A DNA stretch of 62,000 nucleotides, taken from Tubiluchus corallicola. Lineage: Eukaryota > Priapulida > Priapulimorpha > Priapulimorphida > Tubiluchidae. Below, in pieces: positions 1-11,800 of the stretch. A model generated the notes under the pieces. The model was not told the DNA's origin. It did no database searches and saw only the letters and a program-made list of their open reading frames with translations. The stretch's first letter is position 1; the number at the start of each line of letters is the position of its first letter. Made by a program: the position numbers and the translations under genes. The DNA is taken from NCBI GenBank assembly GCA_030141605.1, contig JAQGDQ010000618.1:1-62000 (forward strand). The letters run 5' to 3'.

Positions 1-50
1 GCCATTAGTAGAAAAACTTGCGTAGTAGGATGTTGTTAGCCCAATTGCAG

Positions 51-928
51 AATATTAAATTGTGAAACGGAGGACTTTGGTCTGGACAAAACGTCTGACT
101 TCACTTCCGACACGAGCACCGGAATGAAAAACAAAATTTCCGCTACCCTGCTGATGGGCATTTACGAAGTCCTTCTTGAAGCAAATTTTCTGCAAAACGA
201 ATCATTAAAGAAAGAAGATTGCGAGAAGGTTGTTCAACTGTTTGACAGGTTTTCTGAAGTGAGCGAGCTCCTTCGAAATGCGGCAGCGGTCGGCAAAAAA
301 GGAAAGCAGCACGTTTCTTTAAAGCAGCCCAAAAGCATGTTTTCCTTGCGTTTCGTTGGCAAGTTTTTAGAGTCTTTATACGACAACAAATCACGTGCAG
401 ATGAAGTTTCAAATTTCGCCGAATTACGGCAACGCTTAGATATCACTGGTCACGTCGTCGTCGTTGCCGTGCAAAAATTGAAGGAGCTTTGCACGAGTAC
501 AGCGGACGTGGACAGATATTTTGACTGCTGTTGCCAAATTGCAAGATCGTTGCTCGTTTGTTACAGGAAAGGCGATCGTGAGGCGAGCGCAAATCGCGAA
601 CAAAAAGAGGTGATGCAGCATTGCTCGGAAGCCCTGGCTTCTGTCGTACACGTGTGCTGCTTGCGTTACAGGAATCAACTCGGTGACTTTATCGCTCGTG
701 TGTTAGCAACGGAGGCTGATGAGCGCGCTGCGGAGGAGGACCTCCTACACGGGTTGATCAAGCGGATGCAGGATGTTGTTCTGCCATTGCTGAATGACGA
801 AAGACAGCAAAACGGTCAGCACGCTAAAGAGTTGGTTCATTTATTATCAATCATCAGTGAACTGGCAGACGAGTATCTAATCTGCGGTTCACGAGCTGGT
901 GGCTTCAACACCTCTGCTGTGAACAAAG
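51..928 (+). CDS. FANCI: FANCI-like protein, large internal exon
   Basis: Open from an AATTGCAG acceptor at 50 to an AAG|GTAAGG donor after 928, about 292 codons. The block around KNKISATLLMGIYEVLLEAN, FSLRFVGKFLESLY and LLHGLIKRMQDVVLPLLNDE matches the helical-repeat solenoid in the C-terminal third of FANCI as I remember the family. FANCI pairs with FANCD2; the clamp is monoubiquitinated on DNA during interstrand-crosslink repair. The ATG at 124 is internal, not the start; earlier exons lie left of the window. The exon ends in phase 1, which does not fit the next recognisable exon. The family match rests on memory, without an alignment. Confidence 0.75.
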
Positions 929-1482
929 GTAAGGGTCACTGATATGTTATTACTTAAACTTAGAAAAATTGTTTGTAAAAAACTGCCTACAAAGTGTAAA
1001 TTTAAAATATGCATTCTCTGAACGGAAATTTTCAGGCGTGGTGGTAGCCGCCATTAATTTCAAAATCATGACGTAACTGGGAAACTTCATGACTTTTCGT
1101 AAGCGCATTGTAGCTTTCTGTAAGTGTGCCACTTAAACTAATTCAAACTTCTGTAGCTTACCTAATGTTCATGCAAAAGTACAAATTAGCTATCTATTTT
1201 TTTGAGGAATGACAAAAAATTCTTTTACCTTTTACCCTTATAACTTACAGTGCATCGTGTTTATTCAGTCGATAAATGACATATCATTTTGTGGAAGCGT
1301 GGGTGTTCAAAATGGGAGCACCTTACCATAAAATGATCGCAACTCTAAAGTGATTTTACTAATTACACAAGGCGCTTATCGCACTTTTATTACTAAATCC
1401 TAACATTTTTCGCTAACGTTGAAATAAGACCAACTTCCCAGAAGACTTGATCTTTCCTTTAAATTTCACCTGGTATTTTCAG
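929..1482 (+). repeat. TTAA-family MITE-like copy A in the FANCI-like intron
   Basis: From about 945 to 1462 the sequence matches copies at 34141-34673 and 35644-36189 (shared blocks: CTTAAACTTAGAAAAAT, TTTTCAGGCGTGGTGGTAGC, GTTCATGCAAAAGTAC). The right end is TTTCCTTTAA, matching the TTAA-flanked terminus of the other copies. The left terminus is not clear and abuts the exon donor. It fills nearly the whole intron. Confidence 0.7.
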
Positions 1483-1713
1483 GTGGATGAGTTACCCGTA
1501 TTGAGGAGCCTGCTGACTTTACTTTTATCCACGACGTACAAGATTTCCGGTTGTGCCAAAATTCTGTTCGGGTTGTCGCAGGACATTCACGTCCAACTGA
1601 AAGACATTGATGAAGACATAGACCTGAGTGCTGAAGACCAGAACTTTGCCGTCGTGAGTTCACGGAACGCAGTGCACTGTGCTACAATCTTGATACAACA
1701 GGTAGATTTTCTG
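1483..1713 (+). CDS. FANCI: FANCI-like protein, next recognisable exon
   Basis: Follows a TATTTTCAG acceptor. VLRSLLTLLLSTTYKISGCA, LFGLSQDIHVQLKDIDEDID and FAVVSSRNAV closely recall the L.DLSQDIHG.LGDIDQD region of FANCI. The frame continues through QQVDFLVNS to a TAA at 1723; donors are possible after 1701 (CAG|GTAGAT) or 1713 (CTG|GTGAAT). The C-terminal ~180 residues of the family were not found to the right on this strand. Either they lie in undetected small exons or this copy is truncated. Confidence 0.72.
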
Positions 1714-1793
1714 GTGAATTCATAAATACTTTTGAAAAAAATTCTCACAGCAAAGAAATTGAAAACAATGGTGTTTCAGTCCACCTCTCTAGA

Positions 1794-2737
1794 TGTTTTC
1801 GTGTTACTGGTACAACTCGGAGCAGATCAACCGGGTCAAGCGAGGACTTACTGTGTTTTCGTGTTACTGGTACAACTCGGAGCAAATCAACCGTGTCAAG
1901 CGAGGACTTGCTGTGTTTTCATGTTACCGGTACAACTCGGAGCAGATCAACCGGGTCACGCGAGGACTTACTGTGTTTTCATGTTACCGGTACAACTCGG
2001 AGCAAATCAACCGTGTCAAGCGAGGACTTGCTGTGTTTTCATGTTACCGGTACAACTCGGAGCAGATCAACCGGGTCAAGCGAGGAATTACTGTGTTTTC
2101 ATGTTACTGGTACAACTCGGAGCAGATCAACCGGGTCAAGCGAGGACTTACTGTGCTTTCATGTTACTAGTACAACTCGGAGCAGATCAACCGGAGAAAG
2201 CGAGGACTTACTGTGTTCTCGTGTTACTGGTACAACTCGGAGCAGATCAAGCGGGTCAAGCGAGAACTTACTGTGTTTTCATGTTACTGGTACAACTCGG
2301 AGCAGATCAACCGGGTCAAGCGAGGACTTACTGTGTTTTCATGTTACTGGTACAACTCGGAGCAGATCAACCGGGTCAAGCGAGGACTTACTGTGTTTTC
2401 ATGTTACTGGTACAACTCGGACCAGGTCAACCGGGTCAAGCGAGGACTTACTGTGTTTTCATGTTACTGGTACAACTCGGAGCAGATCAACCGGAGAAAG
2501 CGAATACTTACTGTGTTTTCGTGTTACTGGTACAACTCGGAGCAGATCAACCGGGTCAAGCAAGGATTTACTGTGTTTTCATGTTACTGGTACAACTCGG
2601 AGCAGATCAACCGGGTCAAGCGAGGACTTACTGTGTTTTCATGTTACTGGTACAACTCGAAGCAGATCAACCGGGTCAAGCGAGGACTTACTGTGTTTTC
2701 ATGTTACTGGTACAACTCGGAGCAGATCAACCGGGTG
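1794..2737. repeat. 60-bp minisatellite, about 15.7 copies
   Basis: Unit includes GTGTTACTGGTACAACTCGG and GATCAACCGGGTCAAGCGAG. Units differ at a few sites (GGGTCA/GAGAAA, ATG/GTG starts). No stop occurs in any + frame and the unit is a multiple of three, which produces three overlapping false ORFs. It separates the FANCI-like exons from the last Tudor exon. Confidence 0.95.
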
Positions 2738-2749
2738 AACAAACCTAAA

Positions 2750-2896
2750 TCACCTTTTCGATGGCAATGCCAGACCCTTCTCCAGAAGATGTTCCGCTAC
2801 GCTAACGTGCTCAATTATCTCCGGATCCAGGGCCGTCGCCTCCTGACGTTTCACAAACTTCAAATCAATCGGCAACGATTCGTTAACGGGATCGCC
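2750..2896 (-). CDS. Tudor gene, exon 25: end of Tudor 3 and stop
   Basis: Encodes [20 protein letters not shown], then [20 protein letters not shown] and KR, stop TGA at 2752-2750. The final S.AE.L...GLA is the classic end of an extended Tudor domain. Acceptor TTTTCCAG, phase 0 in. The sequence AAAAG|GTGATT over the stop could act as a donor, but nothing downstream continues it. The + strand frame over this exon is antisense noise. Confidence 0.82.
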   Translation of the reverse strand, partial: GDPVNESLPIDLKFVKRQEATALDPEIIEHVSVAEHLLEKGLALPSKR

Positions 2897-5800
2897 CTGG
2901 AAAACAAATTAGATTTGCGGGAAAATATTGACAATGACAAACAAAAGAGTTGAAATTTAATGAAGTTGCAATAAACTCTTGTTAAAATAAGACCGTATTA
3001 GAACAGATTTCAGAAATAAAGAGTAATTTTATTTTTCTGTTCGTTCTGGTTTAAACGGACAAGTCTGACATTAATGAAGCCATGCGCACGAGGGTCACTA
3101 TCGCAGATCAGTGGACAATGTATCCTACTGCATTATTCTTTATTAACAATGCCATATGTGTGCTTGCATAGCAAAATCGTCCATAAGTGTAAGATTAAGT
3201 CACTGATCTAACGCAAACAGAGGCACTGAAAACAATATAAACCGATTTTATCTATTACGCAGCCACCAAAATGTGCATCCGCATCCGGATGCTGTGTAAA
3301 CGCCACTTTACTCTACAAATTTCACATTCCAAGGTGTTCTTTCACATTCCAAGGTGTTCCATATTGCTCACTGTTTACATTGAAGAAGCAGATGTCTTTT
3401 ATTTTAGAATTCTGCCTGCCCAATGTCAACAATAGACGTGACGGGCGTATGATGATGATGATGATGAAGCAACACATAATTGGGCTGTGAAAATTCTCTT
3501 ACTTAGCAAAAATGAAAGCAGAATTTTGACTAGTACATCTATGCTTCCGCCGATAATCTTTGTTTATTGATGTTTTCATTAACTAATTACCATTTTGATT
3601 AGATACAATTCATTATTCGTTTCCAGTAGATTGACGAAATAATCAATGGCCGTCTGCGACCACTGTTTCTGGTTTCCGCCAGCAGGTTGTATTCCGGTCA
3701 GATGGCACTGGACGGAGAACGCGGCTTTAGAGCGGAACTGAGGCAACAGCTGTCGTAACATGGAAAAGTGGAGCTTCTGCGAAGAGCCGTAATCACGAAA
3801 CTGCACCTAAAAAAGCAAAAACAGAGGTACTTGAAGTAGGTTTAAGAAAAATCGTCTTAAAAATTCTATTACAGCAATTTTATGCGTATATCGTACTGGG
3901 TTTATAAGGAATTTTTTGTTTGCTTTCATTTTAAATTTCCCGCAATACTATTCCAATGGCGCCATTACATGATGTCACATACATACAACGTAAATCAGGG
4001 GAAGAAATGTTAAACTACGTCCCAAAAAACTTTGTATGCAAAGCTATATTAGTATTACTTAGCTTTTCGCTTACCTGCTGGAAGAACTTACGTAACTAGA
4101 AACAATAATTCAAAATGCTCAAGCCAATTACCAAAAATGTTGCTGACCCAACCTCCAGGGTGCACTATCACGAAGCACAAAACATATTTTTAATCTTATT
4201 GCAAAATACAGTGACATTTTTTCAGGAACATTGAAATTAACCTAACTTCACAGAAACACTTGTCTTTTCTTAAAAGGCTTGACTGTTCCTTTAACATAAC
4301 AGGCGTACACTCATATCACGGTACGGAAACGTCGGTACGAATTTGCCAATTGCCCGTATTTACCGATAGTAAACAAATACAGCAGGCCTCGTGTAGTAGA
4401 CTCACAGTAATGTAGAATCATCAAATAATAGTCTCAAAAATGGCTAGTATGGACCACTCCTATGCAAACGTATACAAAAACTGTCGACAACTGACTCAAA
4501 TAACTCCGCACAATTGACTATATCTTTGACTCTAAAGTGACTCTGTAATTGACTTTGATTAAACCACTTGAACACACTGATTAAAGCACTTAAACATGCT
4601 GACATACAAGCTACACACTGTGGTTACCTACGTACGTGGTAACACTGATGTAATGATGTAAACGAAGTGACAGCCCACCAACTAGTGGTCCGCTCGCGAA
4701 ACTATGGACTGTGTCCGTAGCATGCAGAATTTTTAAACGGTCTAGATTTTGTCCAATTCATCCGACATCCATACAAGAGAGGTCCGGTAAACCGAGATAT
4801 GAACGTATTTACATTCTGCGGGAGTAGAGCCACAGTTTTCCACAATCAGCATTTTCCCGTTCCGATCGTGGAACAAAAATAAACAAAAGACGAAATCTCT
4901 TTCTTACCAGAGCAGTGTTGTCATCGTCCACATCAAGTATGACACCTCTATACCACCTGTCTTTATACAGCGCGGCACAGGTTAGCGTAGGTTTCCACAC
5001 CTGATTCTGCATCCGTGTGTCTGTGTAAACCTCCAACATCTCACACATGAATCTGCAAGTATCAAAGCACGTTATTAGATTTTCGTTGGGAGAGATCCTT
5101 TTCTCTCAAGCGAGAGAGCGAGAGAGAGAAACGAGATATCTCAGTTCAACCACCTTGAATCTCGATAGAACAAGGTGCTGCTGTGACACTTCGAATTGTG
5201 GAAGGCGACGTTCTTGAGAGAGAGGGAGCGAGTAAGCGAGTGCAAAAGAGAAATAAAGAAATAAGAAAAGAGAGAGAAAGAGACAGACAAGACAGAGAGA
5301 GACAGGCAAAGAGTGAGAGAGAAAGGCGGGAGTGAGTAAGTTGGAGTGAAAAAGAAAAAGACACAAAAACAGAGAGAAAGGAGAGAAAGAGAGAAAAAAG
5401 AGAAATATAAACAAAGTGAGAGAGAGAGGGAGAGAGAGAGAGACAGAGAGAGAAAGGGAAAAGGGAGGCGAATGAGGTGAAGTGGAAAACAAAAAGACAC
5501 AAAACACAAAGAGAAAAAGAAGACAAAGAAAGAGAGATTGAGAAAGAGAGAAAGAGAAGGAAGGAGAGAAAAAGATAAAATGATTCTGGGTGGCTCATAC
5601 AGTTTGCAGTTTTTTGCCACGTATGGCTCTCCCATCCCAGCCCATATCTGTATGTAAACCATGTATAATGTTTCCAAGTTGTGAACATGTGATGTGGGTT
5701 AAATAAAAAATAAAACTTAACTTAAACACTCACTGATCAAGTTCGTCTTGTGATGTTTCAATCTGCAGGAAGATACAGAACGGAGAGACAACATGGCTGA

Positions 5801-8800
5801 CGACGACCTTGTTCGTCATTACTGGCTTCTTCAAGTCTAGTTTTGATCGTTTGCTCTTCTTTGGTTTCTCGTTGCTGCCAGCAACCGCTCCCACCGGAGA
5901 ATCGGAAGGCTTCTGCAATTCAAATTGATGCCACCTTCAAAAGTGCAGCAACAGACAAAACACTGTTCTTGTGTCACAAATGAAAACCCACAATAAATCA
6001 GGGTGCAACAATTTTTCCAGGTACGGAACCAGGAACGAGGTGACGTGACACAAAAATACCCCCCCCACCATAAAAATTATCTCTGCGTGTAGTTTAAGGC
6101 AATTGCCAAATACAACACAATATATAATAGACAAACCAAACGCAACACGACACATTTTAAGACTGTAATAGACAAACCAATCGCAACACGACACATTTTA
6201 AGACTGTAATAGACAAACCAATCGCAACACGACACATTTTAAGACTGTAATAGACAAACCAATCGCAACACGACACATTTTAAGACTGTAATAGACAAAC
6301 CAATCGCAACACGACACATTTTAAGACTGTAATAGACAAACCAATTGCAACACGACACATTTTAAGACTGTAATAGACAAACCAATCGCAACACGACACA
6401 TTTTAAGACTGTAATAGACAAACCAATCGCAACACGACACATTTTAAGACTGTAATAGACAAACCAATCGCAACACGACACATTTTAAGACTGTAATAGA
6501 CAAACCAATCGCAACACGACACATTTTAAGACTGTAATAGACAAACCAATCGCAACACAACACGTTTTAAGACTGTAATAGACAAACCAATCGCAACACA
6601 ACACGTTTTAAGACTGTAATAGACAAACCAATTGCAACACGACACATTTTAAGACTGTAATAGACAAACCAATCACAACACGACACATTTTAAGACTGTT
6701 TCGATGACGTAAGGTTTGAAAAACACAGTGACAGCATTGCAAAGAGAATTAGAATTGATTAGTAAATAATTATTATTGGTTAGAATTACGATCAAGGTGG
6801 CGAAATCTCAAGAAACACATTCTATTGAGATTATATTACGAAATGGAGACCAGCAGGACTGTTACGGGCATATGACTGTTACATATTAATCAGCAGGAGA
6901 CCAATAAAATAATTCTGTTTAATAATATGTGTCCTTGCAAACCAAAACGGTTCATAAGTCGGTATAGTTAAATTCCGATATGATGCTTCAGTTTGATAAT
7001 ACGTGTGCTTGCAAACCAAAACCGTCCATAAGTTGGCATAGTTAAAACTCCGATATGATGCTTCAGTTTAATAATACGTGTGCATGCAAACGAAAACCGT
7101 CCATAAGTCGGCATAGTTAAAACTCCGATATGATGCTTCAGTTTAATAATACGTGTGCATGCAAACGAAAACCGTCCATAAGTCGGCATAGTTAAAACTA
7201 CGATATGATGCTTCAAAGTAGAATGCACCAAAAATTGGGTCTAATGTCAATTTTTTGTTTTTTTCTAAACGTCGGAAAATTGTTTAGAAAATACTAAAAA
7301 TTTAAGTTAACTCCTTCCCTACTTCTCTACTTAAAAACTAGTATTGCATTTGTCAAATCCCCATATTTTTAAACTATGATTGTAGCTCGTGGAAGCAGTT
7401 ATTTTGCTTGCGATTTTTTCTGCTGCCAAGCCCAGATCTTTGTCAGAAAGAACCATCTGCCAGATTTAAACACAACTTCAATGTGCCCTTGCAAGGTCCA
7501 TGGCAACCACCTATTTGTACGGTTGCTAAGTGTTTTTGTAGAAGCGCGACAACAAATACTGAAAGTAACTCTGAAAGTAACTTTAGTTTCTTACTAATTT
7601 CTTATACTTATACTTAAACTTAAACTGTGTAAATGTGAATTGTGTAAAATTAAATTGTGTAAACTTGAATTGTGTAAACTTGAATTGTGTAAACTTGAAT
7701 TGTGTAAACCTGATTTGAAATATAGTGACTGACTTTTGGAAAAAAACTTTTCTATATTTTATTTTGGCGGGCCCCTTGCTCTTTTGTCAATTTATTTTTT
7801 TTTTACAAAAAAAATTTTTTTTTCGTTTTATTTTGCCGGGCCCCTTTTGATCCCGGGCCTTAGGCTTCAGCCTATTCAGCCTATAGGGCTATCCGCTACA
7901 GACTTCAATGTGAATTATTTCAGCTTAGAAATAACATAGAGCACTGAGCTTAGTATCAAAATGATCCTCATGAATATATTAATAACTAAAAAAAGCTTAG
8001 TTGTCGACTTACGTACGTTTTTGCTGTACAAACGCACATATAAAACCTAAATAAAGAAATGAAACATATAGACATTCCGTCCATATGCACGATTACTTTA
8101 ATCAAGGGAGCAACACTCTGCTGAGCAAGGTAAGCACAAAAAAGTAGGTTAAACACCTATAACATCCTTTTCAACAAGCAAAAAAAAAACCAAACTGAGA
8201 TTGCAAAAAAAGATTTCCCACCTTGCTAACCACAGCAGGTGACTTGGCACTGGATTTTGAAGGAACTTGATAGGAAGGACTGTTAATCAAATCCATGATT
8301 GGCCCGGTGACTGCCTCCATTGTTTCATCTTCGTCAATCAGACTGCTTCCAAGTTTTGATGCCTACACCAAAACAAATACCAATCATAGTGTAAATATTT
8401 CATATCTTGTCATAATGTCATAATGCCAAAATGAATCACCCCCCTAAGATTACCCACACACCCAGTGCTACAGCATTATTCAAAAGCCACACCTGTGGAT
8501 CCGTTTCCTGATTTTTAACTTCTCCGGGCTCGGTGGAACTAAGCGCTTGTGACTCCGTTGCATCATTTCCCTCTGGGTCATTTTCACCGAATGCAGATCT
8601 GGCAGAAGATTCTGATGACTGATTAACTTCCGTCTGTAACAGTTTCGTCAGCGCCGAGCTGAAAAATTAGAAAATTAGAAGCTTATTAAGAGCTGTGCTA
8701 CGTCAGTAGTATGTTTATCTTGTTTCTGCGCCAAAACCTGCACTATCAGTAATAAGTTTGCCTTGACTTAAAATTACACTGTCAGTAGTATGTTCAGTTT

Positions 8801-11800
8801 GTTTCTGCACCAAAACCTGCACTATCAGTAGTAAGTTCAGTTTGTTTCTGCACTAAAACCTGCACTATCAGTAGAAAGTTCGCTTTGACCTAAAAATACA
8901 CTGTTGGTAGTATGTTCAGTTTGTTTCTGCACCAAAACCTGCACTATCAGTTGAAAGTTCGCTTTGACCTAAAAATACACTGTTGGTAGTATGTTCAGTT
9001 TGTTTCTGCACCAAAACCTGCACTATCAGTTGAAAGTTCACTTTGACCTAAAAATACACTGTTGGTAGTACGTTCAGTTTGTTTCTGCACCAAAACCTGC
9101 ACTATCAGTTGAAAGTTCACTTTGACCTAAAAATACACTGTTGGTAGTATGTTCAGTTTGTTTCTGCACCAAAACCTGCACTATCAGTTGAAAGTTCACT
9201 TTGACCTAAAAATACACTGTTGGTAGTATGTTCAGTTTGTTTCTGCACCAAAACCTGCACTATCAGTTGAAAGTTCACTTTGACCTAAAAATACACTGTC
9301 AGTAGTATGTTCAGTTTGTTTCTGCACCAAAACCTGCACTATCAGTAGTCAGTTTGCTTTGACTTAAAAATACACTGTCAGTAGTATGTTCAGTTTGTTT
9401 CTGCATCAGTAAGACACTCATCTCGTTTTTGCACCAAAACCTGCACCATAAGTAGTATGTTCAGTTTATATGTACACCTAAATGTACTATAAGTAATGCA
9501 TTCACTTTGATTCTGCACCAAAAATGTGATATAAGTAGTATATTCAGCTTGTTTTTGCACCAAAAGCTAAGCCATCAGTCATATGTTCAACTTGTTTCTG
9601 CACCAAAGTCATCAGTAGTGTGTTCTACTTGTTTCTGCAGCCAAGGCTAAGCCATCAGTAGTATGTTCTACTTGTTTCTGCACCAAAGGCTAAGCCATCA
9701 GTAGTATGCTCAACTTTTTTCTGCACCAAAAGCCAAGCCATCAGTAGTACGTTGACTTCGTTCGTGCATCAAGGTTGACGTTTGTGCGAATTCAACCTCA
9801 GAAATGGAAGTTGCCATGGAAACAAAGTAGTGGCATTTCTACTACTATGCAATGCAGCAAGACAGTGACAATCTAAACCTTTTATGTTTTATTTAAATGA
9901 TTTACAAATGACACGTAACGTTTCCAAAAAAAAAAAACTGGTAAAAAACTGAAACAGGTTTAAACATCCAAATACAACGTACAAAGATCATTCAATTGAC
10001 AATGGAAAAAGACCATTGCAAATACTTTATCATTAATTGCAGAGCTTAGACTTACTAAAAAAGAAAAAAAGAAACACACCCTTTTCCTGTAGACCTTGCT
10101 AAGCCCTTCTGTACGACCACTGCATTGAATTTGTAGGCCTGTCCGCTTTCGGTACGGCCGTAGAGTATTAGCTGAGGTACGCCATTTTCAAATGATTTCA
10201 CAACGGCTGTGAACTGACGTGAGGTAATGAGTTGTGCGAATTGTTGGTTAGCCTGAAAAAACGCAAACAAAAAAAGTGCCAAAACTTTGAATAAAAAATT
10301 CATAGCGATAATTAAAACTGGAAAAAATATATCCGTAAATAACAACCATTTTACTATTTTTCCGAAATTCTTTATCCATTTCTAAAGTGTCTGGTTTATT
10401 GACTTATTCCATAATTTTTACGAAGTGGTGGAAAAATATAACAACAAAGACGACAGCAAAAACGCTGTGGCAATCTAGATTTAGAAAAGATATTTGCACT
10501 CATTTATTATAACCTCTTTACTGAAAAATTTATGCATTTCTCCATTGAAAAATTTGCAAACGAAATATTGGAAAATGTGTAATGTTACAAAATTATGTTT
10601 AAAAGTCTATAATGAATAGAATCATGTTTATTATCACTTAAATATCCATTTTGACCTACCTCATATGCAATACGTTTTCCAACTAGCACCAGTACTAGAT
10701 CTGGCGAAAAACCTTCAAAAATGGCCATTTTTCAGCTGTTTTTTTGCAAAACTTATACCTGTTATTTCTGGAGAACGCGAACGGGCCGGGGGCGGTGCTG
10801 GCTATGGATAGATAGCCTGTTCAGCGGTGGGTGCAGTAGGCATATTTAGAATTAGCAAGAGGGCCGCAGCGTTTTCTCGGACCCAACTACCGATTTTTCC
10901 GAAATTTTGATCAAACAGCATGTGGAAAAATCATTCTAGCGGCGCCTGGTGGGACTCTCGGAAGGAGATATGTAGCTCTTTAGAAAGAGAAAGAACGGGG
11001 CTACATGATGATGTGGGCTATATTTTAGGACACGTCCACCAAGAGGAGTGTTAATTAGATGTTCTATTTTCCGCAATTTTCGCTTGGGAAACTGCTGACG
11101 CAAAGCCATTGTTCTGACGTCATCCATTATACTCTGTCTATAACCTTATAACTTTAATTCACTAAAGCTGCTGCTGCTTCGCATTAGATAAAAAAACGAA
11201 CACTGGGTAGGATGTTCGCGCATTGTTGATTATAAGTGGATTTATCAGCAAAATTTTTTGCGGGGCCTTTGCTAGTCTGATATTAATATTAACTCATCAC
11301 TGCTTTTGCTAGAAGAGTATTTTATATCACTTTCAGCAGAATCTGTGACACTTGTAGAAATTGTACAATCTCACCACAGCAGTCTATTACAGCTTTCTCA
11401 CACGCCACCATAATTACTACGTCAGAACAAAAGAAACAAGCAAAACGTGACATCTAACGGGATATTTACAACTTTTTGCATAACTAATGAGAACAAAGGA
11501 GACTTTACACGACTCTAGAAGACATACAGAATTTGTTAGCAAAGCCTGTGTGCAGAAGATCCGTGAATGGGAATGGTGTCATCATGGCCCTTGTCGAGCG
11601 CAAAAATAAAGAGATGAAAAAGTCGCTCCACCTGCGAACCGATAAATGACAAGAGCGCAAAAGTAAACAGGTGAAAAAGTCGCTCCACCTGAGAACTGAT
11701 AAATGACAAGAGCGCAAAAATAAAGAGGCGAAAAAGTCGTTCCACCTGCGAACCGATAAATGACAAGAGCGCAAAAGTAAACAGGTGAAAAAGTCGCTCC

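Noticed and set aside
1794-2953. Three overlapping + strand ORFs of 125-338 codons, one running on to a 246-codon frame
   Set aside because: They follow a 60-bp minisatellite without stops in any + frame. The non-repeat tail is antisense to the last exon of the Tudor gene, which has a clear domain match on the other strand.
5106-5688. Ser/Leu/Phe-rich - strand ORFs considered as membrane proteins
   Set aside because: They translate the polypyrimidine side of a GA-rich tract; the hydrophobicity is compositional.
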